DNA of 64,000 nt from Arthrobacter sp. Marseille-P9274 (lineage in GTDB: Bacteria > Actinomycetota > Actinomycetes > Actinomycetales > Micrococcaceae): the NCBI RefSeq assembly GCF_946892675.1, contig NZ_CAMPOV010000001.1, positions 1,152,033 to 1,216,032 of the forward strand, written 5' to 3'. Positions 19,825 to 33,552 of the stretch are shown here, one piece after another. The stretch's first letter is position 1, and each line of letters starts with the position of its first letter. The notes below the pieces were generated by a model that made no database searches, was not told the origin of the DNA, and saw only the letters and a list, made by a program, of their open reading frames with translations. Position numbers and translations under genes: made by a program.

Positions 19825-21033
19825 GTGGCAGCACCGCAAAATTACTTGGCCGTCATCAAGGTCGTCGGCATCGGCGGCGGTGGCGTGAACGCCGTCAATC
19901 GGATGATCGAGGTGGGACTCCGCGGAGTCGAGTTCATCGCGATCAATACAGATGCTCAGGCCCTGCTCATGAGCGACGCCGACGTCAAGCTCGACGTCGG
20001 CCGTGAACTTACCCGCGGCCTCGGCGCCGGGGCGGATCCGGAGGTTGGCCGCAAGGCAGCCGAGGACCACGCCGAAGAGATCGAGGAAGTGCTGCGCGGC
20101 GCGGATATGGTGTTCGTGACCGCCGGCGAGGGCGGCGGCACGGGCACCGGCGGAGCACCGGTCGTGGCCCGCATTGCCCGTTCGCTCGGCGCGCTGACCA
20201 TCGGCGTGGTCACCCGGCCGTTCACCTTCGAGGGGCGCCGCCGGTCCAACCAGGCCGAAAGCGGCATCGAGACCCTGCGGGACGAAGTCGATACGCTGAT
20301 CGTCATCCCGAACGACCGGCTGCTCTCCATCAGCGACCGCAATGTCTCCATGCTGGACGCCTTCCGCTCGGCGGACCAGGTCCTGCTCTCCGGTGTCCAG
20401 GGCATTACTGACTTGATCACCACGCCCGGCCTGATCAACCTCGACTTTGCCGACGTCAAGTCCGTCATGCAGGGCGCAGGCTCGGCGCTGATGGGGATCG
20501 GCTCGGCGCGCGGGGAGGACCGCGCGGTCAAGGCGGCGGAGCTGGCCATTGCCTCGCCGCTGCTCGAGGCCTCCATCGACGGCGCGCACGGCGTGCTGCT
20601 GTCGATCCAGGGCGGCTCGGATCTCGGCCTGTTCGAGATCAACGAAGCGGCCCGCCTGGTCCAGGAGGTTGCGCACCCGGAGGCGAACATTATCTTCGGT
20701 GCCGTGATCGACGACGCGCTCGGAGACGAAGCGCGCGTGACCGTCATCGCCGCCGGCTTCGACCAGGTGGACGTCACCTCCGCGGCCCAGCCCGCCCACA
20801 AGCCGGCTGCCGCCGCCCCTGCTGCTCCCTCCGTGCCGCCGTCGCAGCCCGCTGCTGAGCCGGTCCAAGCGCAGGCCGCGTCCAGCGCGGCCAGGTCGTG
20901 GGGGCACGGCGGCTCGCGTGGCTACGACCTGCCGGCCGACGCCGGATTCGACGTTGACCTTCCGGCCGTCGTCGAGCCGGACCTGGCCGCCGGCCGTGCC
21001 GACGACCTGGACGTTCCCGACTTCCTGAAGTAG
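19825..21033 (+). CDS. ftsZ: Cell division GTPase FtsZ
   Basis: A 402-residue tubulin homologue forming the Z-ring. The N-terminal [21 protein letters not shown] and the tubulin signature [11 protein letters not shown] (residues 103-113) bind GTP. The T7 loop [22 protein letters not shown] provides catalytic acids. A Pro/Ala-rich linker of about 70 residues ends in the conserved C-terminal peptide [10 protein letters not shown], which binds partners such as SepF. The GTG at 19825 ([12 protein letters not shown]) is chosen by alignment. No ftsA is present, as usual for actinobacteria, and SepF is encoded four genes on. Confidence 0.97.
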   Translation: MAAPQNYLAVIKVVGIGGGGVNAVNRMIEVGLRGVEFIAINTDAQALLMSDADVKLDVGRELTRGLGAGADPEVGRKAAEDHAEEIEEVLRGADMVFVTAGEGGGTGTGGAPVVARIARSLGALTIGVVTRPFTFEGRRRSNQAESGIETLRDEVDTLIVIPNDRLLSISDRNVSMLDAFRSADQVLLSGVQGITDLITTPGLINLDFADVKSVMQGAGSALMGIGSARGEDRAVKAAELAIASPLLEASIDGAHGVLLSIQGGSDLGLFEINEAARLVQEVAHPEANIIFGAVIDDALGDEARVTVIAAGFDQVDVTSAAQPAHKPAAAAPAAPSVPPSQPAAEPVQAQAASSAARSWGHGGSRGYDLPADAGFDVDLPAVVEPDLAAGRADDLDVPDFLK

Positions 21034-21059
21034 GAGGTCTGCAGGGAGGAGGGCCGGCA

Positions 21060-21764
21060 ATGTTTTGGTGGCGGGAACAGGTCGACGACGGCTTGTGGGT
21101 CGGTTTCACCGACAGCACTGCCGGCAACCTGGCGCTGCATGTCGGCGACGATCCCGAGACCGTGGGGAGGCACCGCCGGGCCCTCGAGTCTGCCTTGGGG
21201 ATCGGCGGTGGCGGGCTGCGGTTCATGAACCAGGTCCATTCGGCGACCGTCGGCACGGTCCGTCCCATGGAGCCGACCGAGGGTCCCGCCGAGCTTGACG
21301 CGTTGGTTGCCCCTGCGGGCGATGTACCGCTGGGGGTCATGGTCGCGGATTGCCTGCCGGTGGTCTTCACGGCTGAGACCGGCCACGGGCATGCCACGGC
21401 CGTGGCCCATGCCGGTCGCCGGGGCCTGCTTGGCGGTGTCCTCGTCAACACCGTCCGGCGACTGGAGGCCGCGGGTGGATCCGGTGTCCGGGCATGGATC
21501 GGCCCGGCCATCTGCGGACGGTGCTACGAGGTTCCTGCCGCCATGCAGGATGAGGCGACGGCGGCCCTGCCCGAGCTTCGCTCCGAAACGTCCTGGGGAA
21601 CACCGGCCCTGGACCTTCCCGCCGGCGCCGACGCCCAGCTGGCCTCCCTGGGCGTCGCGGTGCAGCGGGTCGGCGGGTGCACCCTGGAGCAGCCCGAACT
21701 CTTCTCTTACCGAAGGGACCACGCCACCGGCCGGTTCGCCGGCCTCGTCTGGACGGAAGCATGA
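21060..21764 (+). CDS. pgeF: Peptidoglycan editing factor PgeF (YfiH/laccase-domain)
   Basis: A 234-residue Cu-oxidase_4 family protein. The metal-binding residues are visible in MNQVHSATV, MVADCLPVVF and AVAHAGRRGLLGG, with a further conserved Cys in IGPAICGRCYEV. The E. coli homologue removes misincorporated amino acids from peptidoglycan precursors; a purine nucleoside activity is also reported for the family. GGGAGGAGG precedes the ATG. It overlaps yggS by 4 nt, the standard ftsZ-pgeF-yggS-sepF order of actinobacteria (Rv2149c equivalent). Confidence 0.88.
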   Translation: MFWWREQVDDGLWVGFTDSTAGNLALHVGDDPETVGRHRRALESALGIGGGGLRFMNQVHSATVGTVRPMEPTEGPAELDALVAPAGDVPLGVMVADCLPVVFTAETGHGHATAVAHAGRRGLLGGVLVNTVRRLEAAGGSGVRAWIGPAICGRCYEVPAAMQDEATAALPELRSETSWGTPALDLPAGADAQLASLGVAVQRVGGCTLEQPELFSYRRDHATGRFAGLVWTEA

Positions 21765-22525
21765 CGGACGCAGAACGGAAAGGCCAGCTCGCGGCGAACC
21801 TCATGCGGGTGCGGGAGAGAATTGCGGCGGCCGCTGCCCGGCGGTCCGGTCCGGCCCCCGAACTGATCGTCGTCACGAAGTTCTTCCCGGCGTCGGACGT
21901 TGCCGCGCTGGCGGAACTGGAGGTCCGGGACGTGGGGGAGAACCGGGACCAGGAAGCCGCCGCGAAAGCGGCGGAACTGGAAGCCGTCGCGGCCACGTCC
22001 GGCCTGCGGTGGCACTTCATCGGCCAGCTGCAGACGAATAAGGCGAAGTCGGTCGTGCGGTACGCCTACGCGGTCCACTCCGTCGACCGGTTGTCGCTCG
22101 TCAAGTCGCTCTCCAAGGCGATGGCCGCGGAACAGGCCCGGCGCACGGAACAGGGCGGGCAGCCGCGGGAGGATCTGCTGGTACTGATTCAGGTGGACCT
22201 GGAGAACAGGACGGCTCAGGGCGCTGCCGGCTCCTCAGGGCGAGGCGGAGCCAGCCCTGAGGAAATCGGGGCCCTTGCCGCCGCGGTATCCGAAGCCGAC
22301 GGGCTGGAACTGGGCGGGTTGATGGCCGTCGCGCCGCTGGGCGCGGATCCGGCTGAAGCCTTCTCGCGGCTGATGCAGTATTCGGCCGACCTGCGCCGGG
22401 CGCACCCCTCGGCCGAGATGGTTTCGGCGGGGATGAGCCAGGACCTCGAAGCGGCCGTTGCGGCCGGGGCGACACACCTGCGTGTCGGGTCCGATGTCCT
22501 CGGACCGCGACCGCCCGTGATGTAG
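21761..22525 (+). CDS. yggS: YggS-family pyridoxal phosphate homeostasis protein
   Basis: A 254-residue alanine-racemase-N-type barrel that binds PLP and buffers its level. The PLP lysine lies in ELIVVTKFFP (about residue 37). Other family motifs are DVGENRDQEAAAKA, WHFIGQLQTNKAKSVVRYAYAVHSVDR, GLMAVAPLG and EMVSAGMSQDLEAAVAAGATHLRVGS. The ATG at 21761 overlaps the pgeF stop. A Gly/Ser-rich insertion near residues 150-165 is unusual but does not interrupt a motif. Confidence 0.93.
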   Translation: MTDAERKGQLAANLMRVRERIAAAAARRSGPAPELIVVTKFFPASDVAALAELEVRDVGENRDQEAAAKAAELEAVAATSGLRWHFIGQLQTNKAKSVVRYAYAVHSVDRLSLVKSLSKAMAAEQARRTEQGGQPREDLLVLIQVDLENRTAQGAAGSSGRGGASPEEIGALAAAVSEADGLELGGLMAVAPLGADPAEAFSRLMQYSADLRRAHPSAEMVSAGMSQDLEAAVAAGATHLRVGSDVLGPRPPVM

Positions 22526-22569
22526 CGTTTTGGCAAGAGCAGTGGTGAAGACACGATTAGGAGCAGACC

Positions 22570-23103
22570 ATGGCTGGCGCCTTGCGCAAGACAATGATCT
22601 ACCTCGGGCTCGCCGACGGTGACGAGCAGTATGAGCCCGAGCAGAATGAGCCTGCCAGCAGGGAAGCACCGGCCAGGGAGGAAGTAACTCCCGAGCCCGC
22701 GCGCGAAGAGCGCCGGACCGAGAACCCTCCCGCTCCTGCCAAGCCGGTCGCTGCCGAAGAGTACCGTGCCCCGGTGACGCCAATTAAGCGCGCCCCATCA
22801 TCCCGCGAGGAGTCGAACGTGCTGCGTCAGATCACGACGGTCCATCCCCGCTCCTACAACGATGCCAAGATCATCGGTGAGAGCTTCCGCGACGGGATCC
22901 CCGTGATCATGAATGTTACGGACATGGGGGAGGCGGACGCCAAGCGGCTGGTCGATTTCTCGGCAGGGCTGGTGTTCGGGCTGCACGGCAGCATTGAGCG
23001 GGTAACCAACAAGGTGTTCCTGCTCTCGCCCTCGACCATGGAGGTGCTGGGCGAGGACAAGAAGGCCAGCGAGCAGCAGGCCACCTTCTTCAACCAGAGC
23101 TAG
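22570..23103 (+). CDS. sepF: Cell division protein SepF
   Basis: A 177-residue protein with an N-terminal amphipathic start ([19 protein letters not shown]), expected to touch the membrane, and a Glu/Pro-rich linker up to about residue 75. A C-terminal SepF domain follows ([49 protein letters not shown]). In actinobacteria lacking FtsA, SepF tethers FtsZ to the membrane. TAGGAG lies 7 nt before the ATG. It is followed after 72 nt by yggT and then wag31. Confidence 0.93.
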   Translation: MAGALRKTMIYLGLADGDEQYEPEQNEPASREAPAREEVTPEPAREERRTENPPAPAKPVAAEEYRAPVTPIKRAPSSREESNVLRQITTVHPRSYNDAKIIGESFRDGIPVIMNVTDMGEADAKRLVDFSAGLVFGLHGSIERVTNKVFLLSPSTMEVLGEDKKASEQQATFFNQS

Positions 23104-23175
23104 CGCCGGAGGCTGTCGCTGAGGCAGTATTCGTGAAGTACCTGAACCTTCAACGCTAGGAATCGTGGAACCGGC

Positions 23176-23466
23176 GTGTCCATCATTTTTGTTCTGCTCT
23201 ATCTCGTCCTCATGCTGTTCCAGCTGGCGCTGATCATCCGTATCGTCTTCGACGTCGTCCAGACCTTTGCGCGCCAGTGGCGTCCGAGGGGCGTCGCCTT
23301 GGTCACTGCCTCCGGCATCTATGCCGTGACGGACCCGCCGCTGAAGGCGCTGCGCCGGATGATTCCGCCGCTGCGAATCGGCGGTTTTTCGCTGGACCTC
23401 GCATTCCTGGTCCTCTTCATCGTGACCAGTATCGCGCTGGCCATCATTGCCGGTCTGGCGCGCTGA
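23176..23466 (+). CDS. YggT-family membrane protein
   Basis: A 96-residue protein with two membrane segments (about residues 2-24 and 70-93) flanking a short basic loop, VTASGIYAVTDPPLKALRRMIPPLRIGGFSLDLAF, the YggT signature. It begins with GTG at 23176 and the ribosome site is weak. YggT proteins lie between sepF and divIVA across actinobacteria and firmicutes, which suggests a role in division or envelope organisation, though the molecular function is not established. Confidence 0.88.
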   Translation: MSIIFVLLYLVLMLFQLALIIRIVFDVVQTFARQWRPRGVALVTASGIYAVTDPPLKALRRMIPPLRIGGFSLDLAFLVLFIVTSIALAIIAGLAR

Positions 23467-23479
23467 CACGCGGTTATGC

Positions 23480-23514
23480 TTCAGTGCTGAAAAGTTATAC
23501 GCTGACTTTCAGAG
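23480..23514. promoter_or_regulatory. Dyads in the wag31 upstream region
   Basis: TTCAGTGCTGAA (23480-23491) is an interrupted 5-bp dyad. CTGAAAAGT (23487-23495) and ACTTTCAG (23505-23512) form a second, imperfect one around TTATAC, a possible -10. They lie about 100-135 nt before the wag31 start in a 146-nt gap. Function is unknown. Confidence 0.3.
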
Positions 23515-23612
23515 GCAGTGAATGTAACGTGTCAGGGAATCTTTTCGCTACCGTTGTCATGAACGCGTTCGCATGTATTCGTGATCTACAAGAACCAGTA
23601 TGAGGTGACCAC

Positions 23613-24305
23613 ATGGCTCTGACGCCTGAAGACGTTGTCAACAAGAGGTTCCAGCCGACTAAGTTCCGTGAAGGCTATGACCAGGACGAGGTCGACGACT
23701 TCCTTGACGAAATTGTCGTAGAGCTGCGCCGGTTGAACCAGGAAAACGACGAGCTGCGCAAGAAGCTCGCCGAGGCCACCTCAGGCCGGCCGTCGACGGC
23801 CAGCGTCCCCGCGCCGGTTGCCGCCGCGCCGAAGGTCGAAGAGCCGGTGAAGGAAGAGCCGAAGGAGCCGGTCAAGGAAGAAGCCAAGGCCCCGGCGCCC
23901 GCACCTGCACCTGCCCCCGCCACCGCGCCGGCACCGGCGGTATCCGCGCCGGCGGCCGCCGCTGCGCCCTCCGGCCACGCGGCCACGGCCGAGTCTGCCG
24001 CCGGCGTCCTGGCCATGGCCCAGAAACTCCACGACGAGTACGTCAATGCCGGTGTGGAACAGCGCGACAAGATCATCGCGGAAGCGCAGATCGAAGCCAG
24101 CACCCTGGTCAACGACGCGCAGGAGAAGAGCCGCAAGACCCTCGGCGCCCTCGAACAGCAGAAGGCCGTCCTGGAGCGCAAGCTGGAGCAGCTGCGCGGA
24201 TTCGAGCGGGATTACCGTTCGCGCCTGAAGGCTTACATCGAAGGCCAGCTGCGCGACCTCGAGGCACGCGGTTCCTTCGCGACGCCTGACATCAAGGATT
24301 CCTAG
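23613..24305 (+). CDS. wag31: DivIVA/Wag31 polar growth protein
   Basis: A 230-residue coiled-coil protein starting MALTPEDVVNKRFQPTKFREGYDQDEVDDFLDEIVVELRRLNQENDELRKKL, the conserved DivIVA N-terminal domain that senses membrane curvature (residues 1-50). A Pro/Ala/Lys/Glu low-complexity linker covers about residues 55-125, followed by a long C-terminal coiled coil (HDEYVNAGVEQRDKIIAEAQIEAST onward). In actinobacteria it organises polar peptidoglycan synthesis. GAGGTG precedes the ATG. A hairpin terminator follows at 24348. Confidence 0.94.
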   Translation: MALTPEDVVNKRFQPTKFREGYDQDEVDDFLDEIVVELRRLNQENDELRKKLAEATSGRPSTASVPAPVAAAPKVEEPVKEEPKEPVKEEAKAPAPAPAPAPATAPAPAVSAPAAAAAPSGHAATAESAAGVLAMAQKLHDEYVNAGVEQRDKIIAEAQIEASTLVNDAQEKSRKTLGALEQQKAVLERKLEQLRGFERDYRSRLKAYIEGQLRDLEARGSFATPDIKDS

Positions 24306-24347
24306 ACCACTGCGAATGTGAGCGCCGTGCCGCGGGCATGGATGCAA

Positions 24348-24383
24348 ATGGCCGGTGCCGGGGCTGCCCCTGACACCGGCCAT
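24348..24383 (+). terminator. Hairpin after wag31
   Basis: ATGGCCGGTG pairs with CACCGGCCAT, and the interior adds GGGG with CCCC, giving about 14 bp in all. No long U-run follows. It lies in the 130-nt gap before lspA and is probably a terminator or attenuator. Confidence 0.55.
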
Positions 24384-24435
24384 CGCCATACTGCCGCTCC
24401 CATCCCGACCCGCCGCCCTGCCGCTCGAAGGAACC

Positions 24436-25077
24436 ATGTCTGAACCAAACCGCGCCGACCAGCCGCCTGCCGACAGCAGCGGCGGAACCGCCAGCCCGAC
24501 GGCGGGCAAGAGCGGCGCCACTCGTTTCGTGCTGATCCTGGCGGCCTGCGCCGCCCTTGCCTACGGCCTTGACCAACTGACCAAGGCCTGGGTGGTGGGC
24601 ACGATGTCCGAGGGCGACGTCATTCCGGTCATGCCGCCGCTGCTGCACTGGCACTTCATCCGCAACTCGGGGGCGGCCTTCTCGATCGGCGAGGACTACA
24701 CCTGGGTCTTCACGATCATCATGTCGGTGGTCGCAGCCGCCATTGTCTTCTACGCGGGCCGCATCCGGTCGCTCTGGTGGTCCGTGGCACTGGGGTTCCT
24801 GCTGGGCGGGGTGCTCGGCAACCTCACCGATCGGCTGTTCCGGGAACCCGGCTTCGGCGTCGGCCATGTCGTGGACTTCATCGCGCTGCCCAATTTCGCG
24901 ATCTTCAACATCGCCGACGCGGCGATCGTCGGCTCGGTGATCCTGTGGTGCCTGCTGACGTTGCGCGGTATCGGCATGGACGGCCAGCGGGTCGGGAATG
25001 GGAAGCACGAGGCCGGCGTGGACAGAACGGGCCGGGATCGTCCGCAGGAGCCGTCCCAGGGGCAGGACAGTGCCTGA
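24436..25077 (+). CDS. lspA: Lipoprotein signal peptidase (SPase II)
   Basis: A 213-residue inner membrane aspartyl protease that cleaves prolipoprotein signal peptides. Four membrane segments start near residue 33 ([24 protein letters not shown]). Family motifs include [13 protein letters not shown] and the two catalytic Asp regions GNLTDRLFR and FNIADAAI. The ATG at 24436 with GAAGGA upstream is preferred over an in-frame ATG at 24355. A hydrophilic tail of about 35 residues extends past the last helix. It overlaps rluD by 8 nt. Confidence 0.94.
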   Translation: MSEPNRADQPPADSSGGTASPTAGKSGATRFVLILAACAALAYGLDQLTKAWVVGTMSEGDVIPVMPPLLHWHFIRNSGAAFSIGEDYTWVFTIIMSVVAAAIVFYAGRIRSLWWSVALGFLLGGVLGNLTDRLFREPGFGVGHVVDFIALPNFAIFNIADAAIVGSVILWCLLTLRGIGMDGQRVGNGKHEAGVDRTGRDRPQEPSQGQDSA

Positions 25078-26005
25078 GCAGGTTTCCACATTCACCCTCG
25101 GGCCGGATACCGCCGGCAAACGGGTAGACGCCGCCCTCGCGCAGCTGCTGGGGATCTCCCGCTCCTCGGCTGCGGCCTGGTGCAGCGACGGCCACGTGAC
25201 GATCGCGGGGCGGGTAGTCGGCAAATCCGAGCGGCTCCCGGACCGCGGCGAGCTGCGCGTCAGCCGCCCCGAGGAACGTGACCCGCTGGCCGTCGTCGTT
25301 GAGGACGTGGAGGATATGAAGATACTTGGTGACGAGGACGACTTCGTCGTTATCGACAAGCCTGTCGGGGTCGCGGCACACCCGTCGCCCGGCTGGGTGG
25401 GCCCGACGGTGGTCGGCGTCCTGGCGGCACGCGGGTACCGGATCTCGACTTCCGGGGCCGCCGAACGCGCCGGCATCGTCCATCGCCTCGATGTCGGTAC
25501 CTCCGGGGTCATGGTGGTTGCCAAGACGGAGCACGGCTACAGCCTGCTCAAGCGGGCCTTCAAGGACCGCACAGTGGACAAGGTCTACCATGCCCTGGTC
25601 CAGGGCCTGCCCGATCCGCTGGAGGGGACCATTGACGCCCCCATCGGCAGGCACCCCGGATATGACTGGCGGTTCGCCGTCGTCGAGGACGGACGCCCCT
25701 CGGTGACGCACTATGAGGTTCTGGAGGCCTTTGGGCGAGCCACCCTGGTGGAGGTCCATCTGGAAACCGGGCGGACCCACCAGATCCGCGTGCATTTTTC
25801 CGCCCTGCGCCACCCGTGCGCCGGCGACCTGACCTACGGGGCCGATCCCAAGCTGGCTGCGGAACTTGGCCTGACCAGGCAGTGGCTGCACGCCAGGAGG
25901 CTCGGCTTCACCCACCCTGGCACGGGCGAGTGGGTCGAATACGAAAGCGACTACCCGGCTGATCTGGCCTATGCGGTCGAGGCGCTGGTCGAGCATCGGG
26001 TCTGA
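25070..26005 (+). CDS. rluD: Ribosomal large subunit pseudouridine synthase (RluD type)
   Basis: A 311-residue enzyme with an N-terminal S4 RNA-binding domain ([34 protein letters not shown]) and a catalytic domain carrying [16 protein letters not shown], which includes the catalytic Asp. [18 protein letters not shown] and [11 protein letters not shown] follow. The GTG at 25070 overlaps the end of lspA, the usual arrangement. Most likely it modifies helix 69 of 23S rRNA, although the exact uridines cannot be read from sequence. Confidence 0.92.
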   Translation: MPEQVSTFTLGPDTAGKRVDAALAQLLGISRSSAAAWCSDGHVTIAGRVVGKSERLPDRGELRVSRPEERDPLAVVVEDVEDMKILGDEDDFVVIDKPVGVAAHPSPGWVGPTVVGVLAARGYRISTSGAAERAGIVHRLDVGTSGVMVVAKTEHGYSLLKRAFKDRTVDKVYHALVQGLPDPLEGTIDAPIGRHPGYDWRFAVVEDGRPSVTHYEVLEAFGRATLVEVHLETGRTHQIRVHFSALRHPCAGDLTYGADPKLAAELGLTRQWLHARRLGFTHPGTGEWVEYESDYPADLAYAVEALVEHRV

Positions 26006-26040
26006 TGGCGAGGCGGCTCGGCCCGGCGGGGCGTGCCGCC

Positions 26041-26046
26041 TAGAAT
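26041..26046 (+). promoter_or_regulatory. -10 box of dnaE, leaderless arrangement
   Basis: TAGAAT, then 6 nt (GTTTTG), then the GTG start at 26053. No Shine-Dalgarno sequence precedes the start. Confidence 0.6.
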
Positions 26047-26052
26047 GTTTTG

Positions 26053-29604
<3,552 letters not shown>

Positions 29605-29636
29605 CGCGGTAATCCGGGCCAGGTCCTGCGCTTACG

Positions 29637-29642
29637 TAGAAT
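29637..29642 (+). promoter_or_regulatory. -10 box of hisD, leaderless arrangement
   Basis: TAGAAT, then 6 nt (AGAACC), then the GTG start at 29649, with no ribosome site in between. Confidence 0.6.
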
Positions 29643-29648
29643 AGAACC

Positions 29649-31034
29649 GTGACTGCTGCGACCAACTCCGATTCATCCTTCGCCCTGCCCGTCCTCGACC
29701 TGCGCGGGCGGCGCCTTGGCTCCGCCGAGCTGAAGGCCGCGATGCCGCGAGCCGAGACTACTTTCGATGTGGCCTCGCAGGCGGTGGAGGAGATTATCGG
29801 CAGCGTCCGGAGCCGCGGCTTCGAAGCCCTGGCGGAGCTGGCACAGCGCTTCGACGGCGTCGAGCAGTCGCACCCGAAGGTTCCCGCCGAGGCGCTGGAA
29901 GAGGCCCTGGCGGCACTGGATCCCGCGGTCCGGGCCGGGCTCGAGGAATCGATCGCCCGCGCCAGGACTTTCGCCGAGGCACAGAAGCCGGCGGACGCCG
30001 TCGTCCCCATTGCCGATGAGGCCACGGTCACGCACAAGTGGGTGCCGGTGGCACGCGTCGGACTCTATGTCCCGGGCGGACTGGCAGTCTATCCCTCGTC
30101 GGTCGTGATGAACGTGGTTCCCGCGCTGGCCGCCGGCGTCCGGTCGATCGCCCTCGCCTCGCCTCCGCAGAAGGACTTCGGCGGCCTTCCGCACCCCACG
30201 ATCCTGGCGGCAGCGCGGCTGCTGGGCATCGACGAGGTCTATGCGATCGGCGGAGCCCAGGCGGTCGCGGCCTTCGCGTACGGGGTGCCGGCCAATGACG
30301 CCGGGCCCGCGCTGGAACCCGTGGACGTCGTCACCGGCCCGGGCAACGTCTTCGTCGCCACCGCCAAGCGGCTCGTGAAGTCCGTCGTCGGCATCGACGC
30401 CGAGGCCGGCACAACGGAAATCGCGATTCTCGCGGACGAGACCGCCAACCCGGCCTTCGTCGCCGCGGACATGATCAGCCAGGCGGAGCACGACCCGCAC
30501 GCGGCATCCGTCCTGGTCACCGACTCCGCCGCTCTGGCCGATGCGGTTCGCGCCGAGTTGGCCGTCCAGGCGGCGGCCACCCGGCACGCCGAGCGGGTGG
30601 CGCAGGCGCTGACCGGGCCGCAGTCGGGCATCATCTTCGTGGACGACGTCGAACAGGGCATCGCGGTGTGCGACGCCTACGCTGCCGAACACCTTGAGAT
30701 CCACACGCGGGACGCTGCCGCCGTGGCGGCGCGGATCCGCAACGCCGGTGCGATCTTCGTCGGCGACTACAGCCCGGTCAGCCTCGGCGACTACTGCGCC
30801 GGCTCAAACCATGTGCTGCCCACCAGCGGAACGGCCACGTTCGCCTCCGGCCTGAACGTCACGACCTTCCTCAAGGCGGTGCAGATCATCGATTACGGGC
30901 GCGCCGCGTTGGAGGAGGTCGGCGGGCACATCGTCGCCCTTGCCCAGGCCGAGGACCTGCCGGCCCACGGGGACGCTGTCTCGGTGCGGTTCCGGGACGG
31001 CGCGGCAGGCGCTGCCCAGCCTGCCGGCCGGTGA
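29649..31034 (+). CDS. hisD: Histidinol dehydrogenase
   Basis: A 461-residue zinc enzyme that oxidises L-histidinol to L-histidine in two NAD-dependent steps. Signature stretches are [80 protein letters not shown] and the C-terminal [11 protein letters not shown] with [12 protein letters not shown]. No other his gene is visible downstream; nrdR follows after 82 nt, so the rest of the pathway lies elsewhere or the his operon is split. No His-type attenuator was seen. Confidence 0.95.
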   Translation: MTAATNSDSSFALPVLDLRGRRLGSAELKAAMPRAETTFDVASQAVEEIIGSVRSRGFEALAELAQRFDGVEQSHPKVPAEALEEALAALDPAVRAGLEESIARARTFAEAQKPADAVVPIADEATVTHKWVPVARVGLYVPGGLAVYPSSVVMNVVPALAAGVRSIALASPPQKDFGGLPHPTILAAARLLGIDEVYAIGGAQAVAAFAYGVPANDAGPALEPVDVVTGPGNVFVATAKRLVKSVVGIDAEAGTTEIAILADETANPAFVAADMISQAEHDPHAASVLVTDSAALADAVRAELAVQAAATRHAERVAQALTGPQSGIIFVDDVEQGIAVCDAYAAEHLEIHTRDAAAVAARIRNAGAIFVGDYSPVSLGDYCAGSNHVLPTSGTATFASGLNVTTFLKAVQIIDYGRAALEEVGGHIVALAQAEDLPAHGDAVSVRFRDGAAGAAQPAGR

Positions 31035-31116
31035 GTCACCCAAAGCCTGCCGCTGTTATCTGTGCCAGTGGCTTTAACGATCGATCCGCCAGCGCGGGTC
31101 AGGAAGGGAGTGCGGC

Positions 31117-31617
31117 GTGTACTGTCCGTTCTGCCGCAATGCGGATTCCCGCGTCGTCGACAGCAGGCTGACCGAGGACGGCTCGGCCATCCGCCGGCGC
31201 CGGCAGTGCTCGGAATGCGGCCGCCGTTTCACGACGTTGGAGACGACCAGCCTGAGCGTGGTCAAGCGCTCAGGCGCCGGCGAGCCGTTCTCGCGAACCA
31301 AGGTGATCAACGGCGTGCGCAAGGCGTGCCAGGGCCGGCCGGTGACGGATGACGACCTGGCCCTGCTTGCCCAGGAGGTCGAGGAGACGGTCCGTGCCAG
31401 CGGCGCGGCGGAGATCGATGCGCACCAGGTCGGCCTGGCGATTCTGGGCCCGCTGAAGAAGCTGGACCTGGTGGCGTACCTGAGGTTTGCCAGCGTGTAC
31501 CAGGGGTTCGAGTCGCTCGACGACTTCGAGTCGGCCATCGGGCAGTTGCGGTCGGAGACCGAGGCCGCGGCGAAGGCCGGGCCTTCCGGCAAGCAGCGTC
31601 CGCTCACCGCGCGGTAG
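31117..31617 (+). CDS. nrdR: Transcriptional repressor NrdR
   Basis: A 166-residue repressor of ribonucleotide reductase genes. It begins [17 protein letters not shown], a zinc ribbon with Cys pairs at residues 3/6 and about 31/34 ([10 protein letters not shown]). An ATP-cone domain covers about residues 49-139 ([24 protein letters not shown]), which senses ATP or dATP. The GTG at 31117 has GGAAGGGAG 6 nt upstream. No NrdR box was recognised in the 82-nt gap after hisD, and no nrd genes are in the window. It converges on ppgK. Confidence 0.95.
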   Translation: MYCPFCRNADSRVVDSRLTEDGSAIRRRRQCSECGRRFTTLETTSLSVVKRSGAGEPFSRTKVINGVRKACQGRPVTDDDLALLAQEVEETVRASGAAEIDAHQVGLAILGPLKKLDLVAYLRFASVYQGFESLDDFESAIGQLRSETEAAAKAGPSGKQRPLTAR

Positions 31618-31728
31618 GCTCCCCGGGGGCGCTGGTGCCCGGAGGGACCTCGAGGCGCCGCACCCGGAGGTGAGGCCGGCCGACGAGCCGACCCGGCCGC
31701 CTAGCGACAGGCCGCTGCGTGGAACCGG

Positions 31729-32544
31729 CTACCCGGGGTACTTGAAATGGTGCGCGGCCTGCAGGGCGGCGCCGACGATGCCCGCGTTGTTCTTGAGTTC
31801 GGCGGGCACGATTTCCGTGGCCAGCTTGAGCTTCGGCAGGAAGTCCACGCTGCGCTTGGAGATTCCGCCGCCCACGATGAAGAGCTCGGGGGAGAAGAGG
31901 AACTCCACGTGGGAAAAGTAGCGCTGCAGGCGCACGGCGTACTCGTCCCAGTCGAGGCCGTCGCGCTCCCGCGCCATGGCGGAGGCCTTGGTCTCGGCGT
32001 CGAAGCCGTCCACCTCGAGGTGCCCCAGCTCGACGTTCGGGACTAGCTGGCCGTTGAAGATGAAGGCCGAACCGATGCCGGTCCCCAGCGTAATCACCAG
32101 CACGGTGCCATCGCGTCCTGCGCCCACCCCGAACCGCGCCTCCGCGAGGCCGGCGGCATCGGCGTCGTTCATGACGTGGACTTCGCGTCCGAGGCGCTCG
32201 GACAGGAGCTTGTCGACATCCGTCCCGACCCAGCTCGGGTCCACGTTTGCGGCTGAGAGCGCGACGCCGTGCCGGATGATGGCCGGGAACGTCACGCCCA
32301 CGGGGGACTGCGGCGGCGGCCCCTCGGGGCGCGCGGAGAGTTCCTCGACGACGGCGGCAACCACCTCGGCGACGGCCTCCGGGGTCGACGGCTTGGGCGT
32401 GTCCAGCCGCAAACGGTCCCCGACCAGCTTGCCCTTCTTCAGGTCGACGATGCCGCCCTTGGTTCCGGTGCCCCCGATATCGATCCCGAGGACGGACCGG
32501 GCAGCCTTCTTTGCGGCCCTCCGGCCATCGTCCATCTCGCCCAT
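31729..32544 (-). CDS. ppgK: Polyphosphate glucokinase
   Basis: A 271-residue ROK-family kinase. The phosphate-binding motif VLGIDIGGTGTKGGIVDLKKGKL lies near the N-terminus, with NDADAAGLAEARFG and the Gly-rich VLVITLGTGIGSAFIFNGQLVPN further on. The GTGTKGG form with the following Lys-rich stretch is typical of actinobacterial enzymes that phosphorylate glucose with polyphosphate (and often ATP). It is read leftward 52 nt after map; a TAGGCT in that gap could be its own -10. The gap to convergent nrdR (31618-31728) holds no gene. Confidence 0.88.
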   Translation of the reverse strand: MGEMDDGRRAAKKAARSVLGIDIGGTGTKGGIVDLKKGKLVGDRLRLDTPKPSTPEAVAEVVAAVVEELSARPEGPPPQSPVGVTFPAIIRHGVALSAANVDPSWVGTDVDKLLSERLGREVHVMNDADAAGLAEARFGVGAGRDGTVLVITLGTGIGSAFIFNGQLVPNVELGHLEVDGFDAETKASAMARERDGLDWDEYAVRLQRYFSHVEFLFSPELFIVGGGISKRSVDFLPKLKLATEIVPAELKNNAGIVGAALQAAHHFKYPG

Positions 32545-32596
32545 GAATGCTCCGTCCGTGGTCCGGGGTCCTGTTTGCCGCCAGCCTACTTGCTGG

Positions 32597-33475
32597 TCAG
32601 GGCAATGTCAGGATTTCGGCTCCGCTTTCGGTGACCAACAGGGTGTGCTCGAACTGTGCGGTCCGCTTGCGGTCCTTCGTGACGACGGTCCAGTCGTCGT
32701 CCCACATGTCCCACTCGACGGTGCCCAGAGTCAGCATCGGCTCGATAGTGAAGACCATGCCGGGCTCGATCAGCCGGCTGTAGGCGGGGGCGGCGTCGTA
32801 ATGGGGGATGATGAGGCCGGTATGGAACGCCTCGCCGACCCCGTGTCCGGTGAAGTCGCGGACCACGCCGTAGCCGAAGCGCTTGGCGTAGGACTCGATC
32901 GCCCGGCCGATCACGTTGATCTCGCGGCCCGGGGCCACCGCGCGGATGGCGCGGTTGAGTGATTCCTGCGTCCGCTCGACGAGCAGGCGGGACTCCTCGT
33001 CCACGTCGCCGACCAGGAAGGTGTAGTTGGTGTCGCCGTGGACACCGTCGACATACGCTGTGATATCGATATTGATGATGTCCCCGTCGCGCAGCTCGGT
33101 GGTGTCCGGGATGCCGTGGCAGATCACCTCGTTGACCGAGGAACACAGGGACTTGGGGAAGCCTCGGTAGCCCAGCGTGGACGGGTAGGCCTGGTGGTCC
33201 AGCAGGAACGCGTGGCCCACCCGGTCCAGCTCGTCCGTCGTCACCCCCGGACGGATATGCTTGCCGACCTCGACGATCGCCTGCGCGGCGATCCGGCTGG
33301 CACGGCGGATCCGCTCGATGGTGTCCGCGTCCTTGACCTCGGAACCCGTGAACTTCGCCGGCGCCGGCTTCCAGGCGTACTCGGGCCGCGGGATCGAAGA
33401 CGGAACCGGGAGGACCGGACTGACGGTGCCTTGGACGAGCGTGCCCAAGGGTGCTGTTGCTGCGATGTGGGGCAT
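32597..33475 (-). CDS. map: Methionine aminopeptidase (type I)
   Basis: A 292-residue metalloprotease that removes the initiator Met. An N-terminal extension of about 45 residues, partly Pro-rich, precedes the catalytic domain. The five metal ligands lie in [37 protein letters not shown] and the C-terminal [14 protein letters not shown]. The extension resembles the longer actinobacterial MetAP1 form. The ATG at 33475 is chosen because TAAGAT lies 7 nt upstream; a longer frame to 33514 would run through that promoter. Confidence 0.94.
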   Translation of the reverse strand: MPHIAATAPLGTLVQGTVSPVLPVPSSIPRPEYAWKPAPAKFTGSEVKDADTIERIRRASRIAAQAIVEVGKHIRPGVTTDELDRVGHAFLLDHQAYPSTLGYRGFPKSLCSSVNEVICHGIPDTTELRDGDIINIDITAYVDGVHGDTNYTFLVGDVDEESRLLVERTQESLNRAIRAVAPGREINVIGRAIESYAKRFGYGVVRDFTGHGVGEAFHTGLIIPHYDAAPAYSRLIEPGMVFTIEPMLTLGTVEWDMWDDDWTVVTKDRKRTAQFEHTLLVTESGAEILTLP

Positions 33476-33482
33476 AGTATCG

Positions 33483-33488
33483 ATCTTA
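33483..33488 (-). promoter_or_regulatory. -10 box of map, leaderless arrangement
   Basis: On the minus strand TAAGAT is followed by 7 nt (CGATACT) and the ATG at 33475. The block TAAGATCGAT is the same as that before the tricorn gene at 48011. Confidence 0.5.
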
Positions 33489-33552
33489 TAGCCCGGTGCC
33501 GCTGCGGCGGCCAATCAGGCCGGCTTGCGCCGGCCCCAAGGAAGGGACACAT

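Noticed and set aside
31035-31116. NrdR box or His attenuator in the hisD-nrdR gap
   Set aside because: No matching box, leader peptide with His codons or terminator/antiterminator pair was found.
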